NCBI GenBank assembly: GCA_036675565.1
Contig: JAKFER010000226.1
Span: forward strand, 1 to 52,250
Reading direction: 5' to 3'
DNA: 52,250 bases
Origin: JACCYQ01 sp036675565
Lineage (GTDB): Bacteria > Bacteroidota > Bacteroidia > Chitinophagales > Chitinophagaceae
Below the pieces are notes generated by a model, which saw nothing but the letters and a program-made list of their open reading frames with translations, was not told the origin of the DNA and searched no databases. The position numbers and the translations under genes were made by a program. Below are positions 15,775 to 24,327 of this stretch, one piece after another (position 1 is the stretch's first letter; each line of letters starts with the position of its first letter).

Positions 15775-16968
15775 ATGTTACATCATTCTATCTCACTTTT
15801 TAAAAATGCCTATTCGGGTCTGTCACCTTCTGTGTGGTGGCTGTCTTTTGTGATGCTGGTCAACAGGGCCGGTACCATGGTTTTACCATTTTTAACGGTT
15901 TACCTTACCAGCAGGCTGGGTTTTACCATTGGTGAAGCGGGATTGATCATGGGTTTTTTTGGTGTGGGTTCTATCATTGGCGCTTTGGTTGGAGGCCGGC
16001 TGACGGATAAACTGGGGTTTTATTACGTGATGTTTTTCTCGCTGGTCATGAATGGTATTTTTTTTATCGTACTTGGACAAATGCAAACATTCTGGCAATT
16101 TGGAATATGCATTTTTATATTGGGAACTGTAGGAGAGGGCTTCAGGCCTGCCAATGCGGCCGCTATTGCGGAATACAGTAAGCCTGAAAATATTACACGG
16201 TCCTATTCTCTTAACAGGCTTGCTGTAAACCTGGGATGGTCTATTGGTCCGGCAGCAGGAGGCATTATTGCTGGTTACAGTTACCAATTGCTTTTTATAT
16301 TCAACGGCCTGGCTTGTATAACTGCGGCTATCCTTCTCCGTTTATGTCTCAAAGCTCCTGAAAGTAAAAAGAAAGAAACGCATTCAGCGATAGCGGTTCC
16401 TCCTGTTCATTCCGCTTACAGGGATAAAGTTTACCTGCGTTTTATTTTTGTAGTTTTTATTGTTGCTGTTTGCTTCCTGCAATTATTTTCTATTCTGCCC
16501 CTTTTTTATAAAGAAAGGATAGGTATGTCAGAATCAAGCATCGGGATTGTCATTGCTTTGAACGGATTGTTTATTGCAATGGTCGAAATGATTTTGATCT
16601 ATAAAATAGAAGGCCGGCGACCAATGAGATTTTATATGGCTTTGGGGGCTTCCCTCATTGGTATATCATACCTGATGCTGAATTTGGGATTTGCCAATAT
16701 CGGGTTAGTTGTTTTCAGTATGCTGATCATTACTTTTGGTGAAATGTTTTTGTTCCCATTTATCAATACCTTCTGGGTAACAAGATCGAATGCACAAAAC
16801 CGCGGACAGTACGCAGCTGTATTTACTATTGCTTTTGCAGCCGCCAATGTAGTAGCTCCCACGCTGGGTGCACAGGTTGTTAATCATTTTGGTTTTGAAG
16901 CCTGGTGGTATATCGTTTTCGGGATCTGCATTGTAGCTGCTGTTAGTTTTTATAAATTAAAATATTAA
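15775..16968 (+). CDS. Major facilitator superfamily transporter
   Basis: 397 residues with about 12 hydrophobic spans, a central cytoplasmic loop (about 198-215, KAPESKKKETH) and the MFS motif-A-like GGRLTDKLG after the second span. Substrate unknown; the size and loop suggest a DHA1-type drug or metabolite exporter. TAATTTCG at 15760-15767 with TTTC at 15737-15740 (19-bp spacing) resembles a promoter. Its transcript would start only a few bases before the ATG, so initiation may be nearly leaderless. The thioesterase gene follows after 2 bp and is almost certainly cotranscribed. Confidence 0.85.
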   Translation: MLHHSISLFKNAYSGLSPSVWWLSFVMLVNRAGTMVLPFLTVYLTSRLGFTIGEAGLIMGFFGVGSIIGALVGGRLTDKLGFYYVMFFSLVMNGIFFIVLGQMQTFWQFGICIFILGTVGEGFRPANAAAIAEYSKPENITRSYSLNRLAVNLGWSIGPAAGGIIAGYSYQLLFIFNGLACITAAILLRLCLKAPESKKKETHSAIAVPPVHSAYRDKVYLRFIFVVFIVAVCFLQLFSILPLFYKERIGMSESSIGIVIALNGLFIAMVEMILIYKIEGRRPMRFYMALGASLIGISYLMLNLGFANIGLVVFSMLIITFGEMFLFPFINTFWVTRSNAQNRGQYAAVFTIAFAAANVVAPTLGAQVVNHFGFEAWWYIVFGICIVAAVSFYKLKY

Positions 16969-16970
16969 TT

Positions 16971-17405
16971 ATGAATGATTTTATTATCCCGGTACAAGTT
17001 CGCTGGTCAGACCTGGATCCTAATTTTCACCTTCGCCATTCAGTATACTATGACTGGGGTGCCTTATGCCGGATTAACTTTTTAAGTAAATATGGTTTAA
17101 CATCATCGCTGATGCAACAATTGCATTTTGGTCCAATTCTTTTCAGGGAAGAATGTAGTTTCAGGAAAGAAATACATTTAGATGATGAAGTAAAAATTGA
17201 TTTGAAGTTAAGCAAAGGCCGGCAAGATTTTTCCCGCTGGTCCATCCAACACAAAATTTATAAAAATGACAATAAAGTTTCAGCTATTCTAACCGTTGAT
17301 GGTGCATGGATAGATACAAACAAAAGAAAGCTCACCGTGCCACCTTCTGAAGCCGTAACTGTTTTTGAATTAATGCCAAGGAGTGAAGATTTTGTTTGGG
17401 GGTGA
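16971..17405 (+). CDS. Acyl-CoA thioesterase (hotdog, 4HBT-like)
   Basis: 144 residues of the YbgC/FadM-type hotdog fold. The N-terminus VQVRWSDLDPNFHLRHSVYYDW carries, in two adjacent parts, the Asp-rich active-site region (RWSDLDPNFHLRH) before the main helix. The rest is the expected beta-sheet (FGPILFREECSF, LDDEVKIDLKLSK, AILTVDGAWID). Members hydrolyse acyl-CoA or acyl-ACP thioesters; chain-length specificity is not visible. It is 2 bp downstream of the MFS transporter, so translational coupling is likely. A second, distinct 4HBT gene is at 49227-49658. Confidence 0.82.
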   Translation: MNDFIIPVQVRWSDLDPNFHLRHSVYYDWGALCRINFLSKYGLTSSLMQQLHFGPILFREECSFRKEIHLDDEVKIDLKLSKGRQDFSRWSIQHKIYKNDNKVSAILTVDGAWIDTNKRKLTVPPSEAVTVFELMPRSEDFVWG

Positions 17406-17583
17406 TTGAATAGTTGATAAGTTGATAAGTTTTGGAATTGGTAATTAGTTATTAGGAATTGGGGTGATTTTTGAATCACCTAAACGCTAAACGCCAGGCC
17501 CTAATCCTTAAAAGAATGAAATTTGAAAACGACATTAAACTCGAAACATCAAACATGAAACACCTAAACTCTAATCCCTAAAC
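17406..17583. repeat. Repeat-rich convergent gap
   Basis: It contains TTGATAAGTTGATAAGTT tandem units (17412-17430), GGAATTGG-type units, and CTAAACGC-type units near 17480-17583. No terminator with a clear T-run was seen. Confidence 0.5.
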
Positions 17584-19023
17584 TTAAAAGATACTTCCTT
17601 GTATAGAATTGTTCTCTTGTTTAAGAACTGGTTCAAGGGTTTGAATAATCTCATTGCTCACTGGTTTTACCTTATAAGGGAATCTTGAAGCATAATTATG
17701 AACCAGGTTATGGGTGAAGCTACTTTCTTTGAATGGTTTTATAAAGTCTTTTAGTACCATCATATCTGCCGGATCTTTATCATTTGGCACTGATCCCATT
17801 CCATAAAATTTTCCATTCCAAACCAATACGCATGCCTGTTCAAACGGGTTATGTCCATCTTCTACAATAACAAATGAAGGTTGTGTGGTTAAGGATTGAA
17901 TGGCTTTTTGTGCCCTTGCATTGTATGATGCTGAAGATTCTTTTTTCTCACAGGCACCCATACATGTTTTCTCCACCATGCCGGTACATTCAACTGTTCC
18001 ATTCTGAAGGGAACAAAGTTTTGGACACAGAGAATATTCATTAATCAGCCGGCGTAAAATGGCATGACCATCCACCAGGTTGTGAAACCGGTATATGGGT
18101 TTAAGTGGTTGTTTATTTTTTTCGATAGCTAACCGGGTATACCCATTCTGATCTGTATAGGTAAAAATGCCATACACATCTTCCCGCCTTTTTTGTGAGG
18201 CGTTAAATACGGGCCACAATTTTTTTATTTCCGATGATTCCAGGATACAAGCCATTAATTCGGTTGCGCATGACTGGTAGCTGATGGAATGGATATGTTT
18301 CAGAAAATGTTGTTTTTGCCGGCTGTCGGAATTATTGCTAAAGTGGCTATTTACTCTTTTCCTGATGTTCAGGGCTTTCCCTACATAGATCACTTTGCCT
18401 TTGTGATTATGAAAATAATATACACCCGGAAGCGAAGGTAATTTTGCAAAATCTTTTTCTGACAAATTCGGCGGCAGCACCTGTTCTTTTGAATCGCGTC
18501 GAAGACTGTTCAAAATAATATTCTGAGCATCTGCTGCCAGCAACTTTTTAAACAAAATGGTTGTGGCTGCTGCATCACCACCGGCACGATGCCGGTTGTT
18601 TAAAGAAATTCCCAGTGAATGACAGAGATTGCCGAGTCCATAAGATGGGAACCCCGGGAATATTTTACGACTGAGCCTGACCGTACATAATTTTTTTTCG
18701 TTGAAATCAAAACCCGCAGAACCCAAATGACTTTTTATAAAAGAATAATCAAAGTTTACATTGTGAGCAACAAAAACTTTTCCTTTCAGGCATTCAAAAA
18801 TTTTACCAGCTACATCATCAAAAGTGGGTGCCTTCCTTACCATTTCATTCGTAATGCCGGTAAAGGATTGAATGTAGCGGGGGATAAGTTGCTGTGGATT
18901 GATCAGGGTTTCAAAAGCACCAACAACCGTTTCACCATCCAGAATATGAATAGATATTTCCGTAATACTGTTTGCGGCAGCATAGGTTCCGGTAGTTTCA
19001 ATATCAACGATGGCGTATTGCAA
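17584..19023 (-). CDS. DnaQ-like exonuclease fused to a GIY-YIG domain
   Basis: 479 residues. Residues 1-165 are a DEDDh 3'-5' exonuclease: VDIETTGT (motif I), HNVNFDYSFIKSHL (motif II) and HRAGGDAAATTILF (motif III with His-Asp). Residues 200-280 are a UvrC-N-type GIY-YIG nuclease: LPGVYYFHNHKGKVIYVGKA with the Arg of NIRKRV. The C-terminal part has three cysteines (KLC, VECTG, KTCMGAC) and resembles UvrC/Cho C-regions. Such fusions (Cho-like) are known in Bacteroidota and are thought to act in nucleotide excision or proofreading. The start is a TTG at 19023: an in-frame TAA lies 9 bp upstream and MQYAIVDIETTG is the expected N-terminus. Confidence 0.88.
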   Translation of the reverse strand: MQYAIVDIETTGTYAAANSITEISIHILDGETVVGAFETLINPQQLIPRYIQSFTGITNEMVRKAPTFDDVAGKIFECLKGKVFVAHNVNFDYSFIKSHLGSAGFDFNEKKLCTVRLSRKIFPGFPSYGLGNLCHSLGISLNNRHRAGGDAAATTILFKKLLAADAQNIILNSLRRDSKEQVLPPNLSEKDFAKLPSLPGVYYFHNHKGKVIYVGKALNIRKRVNSHFSNNSDSRQKQHFLKHIHSISYQSCATELMACILESSEIKKLWPVFNASQKRREDVYGIFTYTDQNGYTRLAIEKNKQPLKPIYRFHNLVDGHAILRRLINEYSLCPKLCSLQNGTVECTGMVEKTCMGACEKKESSASYNARAQKAIQSLTTQPSFVIVEDGHNPFEQACVLVWNGKFYGMGSVPNDKDPADMMVLKDFIKPFKESSFTHNLVHNYASRFPYKVKPVSNEIIQTLEPVLKQENNSIQGSIF

Positions 19024-19147
19024 GAAAATGATTTAGCGTCGGTAAATTTCGTAAAAAAACCCGATCGGTGTGGATGAATTTTTAGTATATAATCAGTGCC
19101 CGTCTAATACATACAAGTACAGTTGCCTTTAAATTTTACATACCTGC

Positions 19148-19182
19148 AAAAAAAAAGTGACAGCTTGTTGCCATCACTTTTT
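19148..19182 (-). terminator. Intrinsic terminator downstream of mdh
   Basis: AAAAAGTGA (19152-19160) and TCACTTTTT (19174-19182) pair, with T-runs on both sides, so it can stop transcription from mdh. Confidence 0.75.
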
Positions 19183-19200
19183 ATAAATATAATTATTGAA

Positions 19201-20130
19201 TTATAAAGTTTTCAATACATCATTCATTCCTCTTACAGCTTCTGCACTTTTATCAAAAGCCGCCTGCTCTTCATCATTCAATTTGAAATCGATAATCTTT
19301 TCCCAACCATTTTTGCCAATTACTACCGGAACACCCAGGCAAATATCTTTCTGACCATATTCTCCATCCAGGCTTACGCAACAGGTAAACAATTTCTTTT
19401 CATCCCGAACAATGGCTTCAACCAATGCAGCGCCTGCAGCTCCGGGAGCATACCATGCAGAAGTTCCTATCAGCTTAGTAAGCGTTGCACCACCTACCAT
19501 GGTATCAGCAACAATTTGTTTTTGTTGATCGGCTGATAATAATTCTGTAACCGGAACACTGTTCCATGTAGCAAAACGAATCAGCGGTATCATCGTGGTA
19601 TCGCCATGTCCGCCAATAACCAGTGCATTCAGATCTGCCTGGCTGCATTGCAGGTGCTGGCTGAGTTGGTATTTGAAACGGCTGCTGTCCAGTGTTCCAC
19701 CCATTCCAATAATCCGGTTCTTGGGTAAACCTGTTGCCTGTAAAGCCAGGTAGGTCATCGTATCCATCGGGTTGCTGATAACAATGATGATGGCATTGGG
19801 TGAGTGTTTTAAAATATTTTCACACACGGTTTTTACGATCCCGGCATTGGTGCCGATAAGGTCCTCGCGGCTCATTCCCGGTTTGCGTGGAATACCGGAA
19901 GTAATGACCACTACTTGGCTACCGGCTGTTTTACCATAATCGTTTGTACTACCGGTAATGGTTGTATCAAATCCTAAAAGGGCACAGGTTTGCATCATGT
20001 CTTGCGCTTTTCCTTCTGCCAAACCTTCTTTGATATCCAATAATACCAGCTCTTCGCATAATTCTTTGCGGGCAATATTATCAGCTACGGTAGCACCGAC
20101 TGCACCGGCACCTACAACTGTTACTTTCAT
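19201..20130 (-). CDS. mdh: Malate dehydrogenase (LDH-like type)
   Basis: 309 residues. Oxidises malate to oxaloacetate with NAD+ in the TCA cycle. The N-terminus has the Rossmann motif VVGAGAVGATVADNIA with Asp at the end of beta-2 (LLDIKEG) that selects NAD. Further motifs are ISNPMDTMTYLA, the Arg in GMGGTLDSSRF, and the catalytic His of IGGHGDTTMIPL. The absence of a mitochondrial-type insertion and the IGMGGTLD pattern place it with the LDH-like bacterial MDHs of Bacteroidota and Chlorobi. It is a single-gene unit, ended by the hairpin at 19148-19182. Confidence 0.92.
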   Translation of the reverse strand: MKVTVVGAGAVGATVADNIARKELCEELVLLDIKEGLAEGKAQDMMQTCALLGFDTTITGSTNDYGKTAGSQVVVITSGIPRKPGMSREDLIGTNAGIVKTVCENILKHSPNAIIIVISNPMDTMTYLALQATGLPKNRIIGMGGTLDSSRFKYQLSQHLQCSQADLNALVIGGHGDTTMIPLIRFATWNSVPVTELLSADQQKQIVADTMVGGATLTKLIGTSAWYAPGAAGAALVEAIVRDEKKLFTCCVSLDGEYGQKDICLGVPVVIGKNGWEKIIDFKLNDEEQAAFDKSAEAVRGMNDVLKTL

Positions 20131-20256
20131 AAGTTTTTAATTTTTGTTTTTTGTCTTATGTAATTCGCTATAAATCTACACCACTTTAGTTTTAGGGTTT
20201 ATTGCTTATTTCATAAGTTTTTAATTTTTTTTAGCGTTAAGTAATTCGCCATATAA
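20125..20256. repeat. Direct repeat covering the mdh start region
   Basis: About 45 bp is duplicated with an 84-bp offset: TTTCATAAGTTTTTAATTTTT at 20125 (the first CAT is the mdh start codon, reversed) and at 20209, each followed by a TTATGTAATTCGC / TTAAGTAATTCGCC block. It is probably a local duplication of the mdh 5' end, leaving a decoy start 84 bp upstream. Confidence 0.6.
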
Positions 20257-20372
20257 AAACCGGTTGGTGATAAATTTTATAATGGCTTCATTCAAATGCT
20301 ATAAATATTTTGAATGAAAAATTATTTGCGCAGCAAAGGTATTGGAAGTTTGGCGGACAGGAAACCAGTAAT

Positions 20373-21566
20373 TTAGAATTTATGGTAAAATCGTAATCCG
20401 AAATCACCATCTTCTTTTGAAAATGCATAAGTGATATATAAAGTGAGTTGATCAAATGGTGACAGGATGATCCCACCACCGTATCCCAGGTGCCAGGTCG
20501 ATGATTTATCGCCTGGCTGCCAAACCCGCCCTGCATCTAATAATCCCATGAGACCTGCTTTTCCATTAAAAATATATGAACGAACATTTTTAATAAAATG
20601 CAATTCATTTTGGTTAAAGGCCATGGATTTTCCATAAAACCTTGACCGACGGAAACCTCTTAATGTTTCACTGCCTCCAAGCATATTTAACTGGTAGAAT
20701 TCTGTTTGGCCGCTTAAAGTGGCACCCCCGGCACGTAACCTGAGTGTAAATGATTTGGAAAGTGGCAGGTAAAAATTTACTGCCGTTGAATATTGGGTAA
20801 AAGCACTGTCTGGTTGTTCAAGATTTTGAGTATAGCGAACGCCAGCATCCCATTCCATTCCTTTTGTTGGCAAAATATGGTCATTCAGTCTTTGGTATTT
20901 GTAATTAAGTACCATGCCGCCAAAATGTTTTCTGCCGTATGGGGTCAGCTTATTAAATGGAGCATTATCCGTTAGGAATCTTTGACTGTCATGCAGCAAT
21001 TTTACAGAATGATAAAATGCGGCTACATCTACCTGGTGATGAAATGCAATTAACCTGTCAATGCCTATTCGTGTATACAGATCACGGGTACGCATCCGGT
21101 GAAAATCCCGGTCCTTAGTTGTAAGGATGCTTTCATTGCCAATACCAAAATAATTCGTCCACCGAATGTTATCATAATTAAAACCCAGGTTCCCGTTCCA
21201 TTCGCCCAATAATTTTATGAAATGACCTTTGTAATTTGTGCTGTATGAACCTTCGCTCAAAGAATAATGATAAGCCAATCTATGACTTGTTCCATAGGGA
21301 TATTTTCGCCAGTGCTGTTTGGTAACCTGGTAAGCAATTCCTGTATAAATTCTATCTTCTGTACTGTAAAATAACAAAGGCATAAAACCTTTTGAATCTG
21401 ATTTATATTGATCATAACGGTATTGATGAACAAATGCATTTTCTGACAATTGTTTTTTCAGCCCTTTTGATTTGGTAAAATCATTATCATCATTATCGTA
21501 TATACTTATACGTTGGTTTTGAACATTATCACTAATGTATTCGTCTTTTTGGGGGCCTCCGATCAT
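20373..21566 (-). CDS. C-terminal beta-barrel half of the interrupted outer-membrane protein
   Basis: 397 residues if started from the internal ATG at 21566, with no signal peptide, so it could not reach the outer membrane alone. The sequence is full of alternating hydrophobic strands, including KGMEWDAGVRYTQNL, FTLRLRAGGATLSG, LGGSETLRGFRRSRFYG, the conserved GG.E.LRGF.R.RF motif of Omp85-family barrels, and ends GDFGLRFYHKF with the terminal Phe that the BAM machinery recognises. The Omp85-type barrel assignment is good; the substrate or role is not visible. Confidence 0.75.
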   Translation of the reverse strand: MIGGPQKDEYISDNVQNQRISIYDNDDNDFTKSKGLKKQLSENAFVHQYRYDQYKSDSKGFMPLLFYSTEDRIYTGIAYQVTKQHWRKYPYGTSHRLAYHYSLSEGSYSTNYKGHFIKLLGEWNGNLGFNYDNIRWTNYFGIGNESILTTKDRDFHRMRTRDLYTRIGIDRLIAFHHQVDVAAFYHSVKLLHDSQRFLTDNAPFNKLTPYGRKHFGGMVLNYKYQRLNDHILPTKGMEWDAGVRYTQNLEQPDSAFTQYSTAVNFYLPLSKSFTLRLRAGGATLSGQTEFYQLNMLGGSETLRGFRRSRFYGKSMAFNQNELHFIKNVRSYIFNGKAGLMGLLDAGRVWQPGDKSSTWHLGYGGGIILSPFDQLTLYITYAFSKEDGDFGLRFYHKF

Positions 21567-21608
21567 ATGAACCAGTATGGGACTTTTATCACGCCCATTT
21601 ACTTCAAA

Positions 21609-22967
21609 TCAATCATTACCTGATATGCCATATAACCTGATCTCCTTTGTTTCACCTGCATTAAACCGACGTTTATAAAATGGAGCATCTTTTGGTTGGT
21701 TATTTTTATCCAGGTCATACACGGCAATCTCCACCTGCTGATCGTTGATGACCGAGACTTTGAATAATTCATTTTGCAAAGTGCCAGAGATATCCACTTC
21801 CCGGGCCAACACTGCATAATAATCTTTTGCAAAGTTTTGTAATTGGCTCTTGCGTGATTTTAGTTTGGCAATGATTTCCGGACCTGAAATTGAAAATACT
21901 TCCGGCGGCAGTTGGTGAATGGCTTCTTCAATCGTTTTATCTGAAACAATGTTTTGTAGTTCTTTTGCTTGTTGAATCCAATCTTCAGCAGTCATCTGGT
22001 TGGCAATTAACCTGTCCAGGTTCCTTGCAGGAAAATTATAACCCGAGATATTTTTAATCGTATGATTAAATGATTCCTGGTGCGAGATAAAAGTTGCCAA
22101 TGACGGCAAAACGCCATCGAATAAAGTATAAACCTGGTCGCGGTCGCGGGGAATGGCCTGGTAAATTTTTCCTTTCCCGGTATCCAGTGTAGCCCATCGC
22201 CATTGATCCTCATGTCGTCCCCAATCACCAATGAACATGTCAAATAATCTTGACCGGATAAATAATTCCTGGTCCGGTTGATGATCATTCTTTTCTAAAA
22301 GGTTTTCAAATAATTTTTCCGTGCCAACTATATTTTCAGAATTGCCAAAGTTTTCCGCTTCTTCCCAATTTTCATCCGGGCGTTGCTCAAATAAAAATAA
22401 CTGGTCACCATAATCTGCATATTCATCACCCAATATTTTTTGTTGCGGAATATAATAAATGGAAGGTTTTGTATGATATATGCCTGCGGCTTCTGCCATG
22501 GGTGGAATGGTGATAGCTGCATAAGGGTGGGCAATGGAAACCTGGTCGTTAAATATTTTTTCAACAAAGCTGTTTAAGAATATTTCAGGTAATGCGCCAC
22601 CAAATGTTTTATCAATACTCCGTAGCACATACTCTTTTTTATTTTCATCCCATAAACGCAATGTTTTTGTTTGACGGCCACCACCTTTCTGATATGGCTT
22701 CAAACCACCGGCTAATGTATCGAGGTATGCGATCTTTACTTTTACTGGGGTGTTCCATTCCTTCCTGTAATGTTTACCATACAGCCATTGCCTGAAAGGT
22801 TTTACATTATACTGTTTGCCGGCAATAACCATTACATGTTGCGAGTCAATGGTATCAACAGTCTGTTTAGTTTGTGCATCCAGGTTGGTTAAATGAAAAA
22901 TCAAAACCAGGCAGAAGCATGTTACAAAGCGGGAAACACGGATTATGGTTTGTGATGAAATTGTCAT
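21609..22967 (-). CDS. N-terminal soluble half of the interrupted outer-membrane protein
   Basis: 452 residues from the ATG at 22967 to the TGA. A signal peptide (about 1-31) ends near NLDAQ. The mature part has KTLRLWDENKKEYVLRSIDK (residues about 95-115), then LFDMFIGDWGRHEDQWRW and AIPRDRDQVY about 20 residues later. That arrangement of a G-[DN]-x-x-R-H-x-[DN] loop and a downstream D-R-D recalls HipA/CotH/Fam20C-like kinases, but I have only pattern similarity. The C-terminal end (FNAGETKEIRLYGISGND) is a beta-sandwich-like stretch reaching the break point. Function unknown. Confidence 0.7.
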   Translation of the reverse strand: MTISSQTIIRVSRFVTCFCLVLIFHLTNLDAQTKQTVDTIDSQHVMVIAGKQYNVKPFRQWLYGKHYRKEWNTPVKVKIAYLDTLAGGLKPYQKGGGRQTKTLRLWDENKKEYVLRSIDKTFGGALPEIFLNSFVEKIFNDQVSIAHPYAAITIPPMAEAAGIYHTKPSIYYIPQQKILGDEYADYGDQLFLFEQRPDENWEEAENFGNSENIVGTEKLFENLLEKNDHQPDQELFIRSRLFDMFIGDWGRHEDQWRWATLDTGKGKIYQAIPRDRDQVYTLFDGVLPSLATFISHQESFNHTIKNISGYNFPARNLDRLIANQMTAEDWIQQAKELQNIVSDKTIEEAIHQLPPEVFSISGPEIIAKLKSRKSQLQNFAKDYYAVLAREVDISGTLQNELFKVSVINDQQVEIAVYDLDKNNQPKDAPFYKRRFNAGETKEIRLYGISGND

Positions 22968-23028
22968 GAGAAGATTAAACTATGAGCAATAATTATACGC
23001 ACAAGTTCATCAAAAAAACCCTGCCAGC

Positions 23029-23529
23029 TTACTGGTCAAATGCCCCTGTAATTTTTGAAATGGGATGAGAACCTTCAAAAACAGTAATCAATTCTTTTTT
23101 CTTATTGTACAGCGCCATGAAAGGAAAGTTCTTCATCATGAAAAATGAAGGAAGGATATATTGGTAATCCTTTCCCATAACCAGGTTTTCCAATTGAGAA
23201 AGCTGGTATGTATCATAAAAATTTTGAAGCTGGTATAATGGTGCAGTCCCGGCCATAATGATCTGGACATCTTTAAAAAGCGCTTTATGCTGAACCAGTT
23301 GGCCTGCTTCGTGCTGGCAATGATGACAATCAGGACTGAACAAAAACACCATCGTTTTTTTATTTTTCTTCAGATCATCTTTTGTAAATATGGTGGTACT
23401 ATCCTGCATCAGTAAGCGGAAAGGCGGAACGGTAGGAAATCTTTTATAAGGAGGTTCCAGTGGTTCTGACTGGGCAAATAAAGCCAAAGATGAAAAGAGA
23501 AATGCAACAGATACGGTAATTTTTTTCAT
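23029..23529 (-). CDS. Thioredoxin-fold periplasmic protein (TlpA-like)
   Basis: 166 residues with a signal peptide (cleavage after about residue 20, FAQ). FLFSPDCHHCQHE places a CHHC redox motif (C68, C71) at the start of the thioredoxin helix, and FPFMALYNKKKELI is the strand before the cis-Pro region. It lacks the usual insert seen in TlpA/ResA, so it is a small member that probably acts as a thiol oxidoreductase in the periplasm. It lies 61 bp upstream of the OMP gene on the same strand, perhaps in one transcript. Confidence 0.8.
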   Translation of the reverse strand: MKKITVSVAFLFSSLALFAQSEPLEPPYKRFPTVPPFRLLMQDSTTIFTKDDLKKNKKTMVFLFSPDCHHCQHEAGQLVQHKALFKDVQIIMAGTAPLYQLQNFYDTYQLSQLENLVMGKDYQYILPSFFMMKNFPFMALYNKKKELITVFEGSHPISKITGAFDQ

Positions 23530-23649
23530 GTAATTTTTCTGTTTAATCAGGATTTTCTGCCTTGTTCAAAGAAATGATAAAAAACCAGAAATTATCATAA
23601 AATACACTTAATAAAACTTTACAAAAGAGTGTATGTTGAGCAGTTTTTG

Positions 23650-23680
23650 ATTGACCGCTGCCGAATTTACCTTAATTTTG
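23650..23680 (+). promoter_or_regulatory. Promoter for efp
   Basis: ATTG (23650-23653), a 19-bp spacer and TAATTTTG (23673-23680), matching the TTTG-N19-TAnnTTTG consensus at all but one base. It is 33 bp before the efp ATG. Confidence 0.65.
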
Positions 23681-23713
23681 CCGCCTTAATAATTTACTAA
23701 AAAAGATTTTACT

Positions 23714-24280
23714 ATGGCATCTACCTCAGATATCAGCAGAGGCATGATCATTAAATTGGATGGTAGTTTATATACGATCATTGAATTTGGAGAAAATAAA
23801 ACAGCGAGAGCTGCGGCCAAGGTTTGGGCAAAATTAAAGGGTGTTGATAATGCCCGCAGTATTGAAAAAACCTGGAACTCAGGAGATACGATTTACCCGG
23901 TTCGGGTTGAAAAAAAACCATATCAGTTTCTTTATAAAGATGATACTGGCTACAATTTCATGGATAATGAAACATTTGAGCAAATTGCCTTACAGGAAGA
24001 TATGATTGATGCCCCGCAGTTTTTAAAAGATGGCCAGGAAGTAACCGTTTCAGTAAATACGGAAACTGAACAACCTATGCAGGTTGAGCTTCCCGATAAA
24101 ATTGTTGTTTTGGTCACCTACTCTGAACCAGGAATGAAAGGGGATACAGCTACGCGTACTTTAAAACCAGCCACAATTGAAACTGGCGCCACAGTAAACG
24201 TTCCTTTATTTGTAAATGAGGGAGAACTGATCCGCATAAATACAAAGACGGGCGATTATGTGGAAAGAGTGAAAGAATAA
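23714..24280 (+). CDS. efp: Elongation factor P
   Basis: 188 residues, the normal length. The three EF-P domains are present: KOW-like (1-63), and two OB folds, the second with FMDNETFEQIAL and VTYSEPGMKGDTATRT and the third with VPLFVNEGELIRINTKTGDYVERV. EF-P binds between the P and E sites to relieve stalling at polyprolines. The tip loop is GENKTARAAAKVWAKLKG, not the common PGKGxA. Aligning KVWAKL with the shared region of other EF-Ps puts Arg32 at the position of Lys34 of the E. coli protein and Arg32 of the P. aeruginosa protein. Own promoter and terminator; the next gene, accB, is 190 bp away. Confidence 0.95.
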   Translation: MASTSDISRGMIIKLDGSLYTIIEFGENKTARAAAKVWAKLKGVDNARSIEKTWNSGDTIYPVRVEKKPYQFLYKDDTGYNFMDNETFEQIALQEDMIDAPQFLKDGQEVTVSVNTETEQPMQVELPDKIVVLVTYSEPGMKGDTATRTLKPATIETGATVNVPLFVNEGELIRINTKTGDYVERVKE

Positions 24281-24298
24281 TCAACCAAATAATTTTAG

Positions 24299-24327
24299 AA
24301 AAGCAGCCTAAAGGGTTGCTTTTTTTA
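24299..24327 (+). terminator. Intrinsic terminator after efp
   Basis: AAAAGCAGCC (24299-24308) and GGTTGCTTTT (24314-24323), one G-T pair, 5-nt loop, then a long T-run. Confidence 0.85.

Larger units (their letters stand above)
20373..22967 (-). pseudogene. Outer-membrane beta-barrel protein gene interrupted by one TGA
   Basis: Reads as one 864-residue protein except for a TGA at 21609-21611. Both sides are in the same frame (2595 nt in total) and the 14 codons after the stop (FEVNGRDKSPILVH) join smoothly to the next open stretch. Homologues in this phylum carry an unknown soluble region followed by a BamA/TamA-like barrel. Either the gene is decayed, the base is a sequencing error, or the stop is read through. 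The two halves are described separately below. Confidence 0.75.

Noticed and set aside
21609..21611. The TGA as a selenocysteine codon
   Set aside because: The surrounding residues are not a redox motif and I saw no convincing bacterial SECIS hairpin directly after it; nonsense or read error is simpler.
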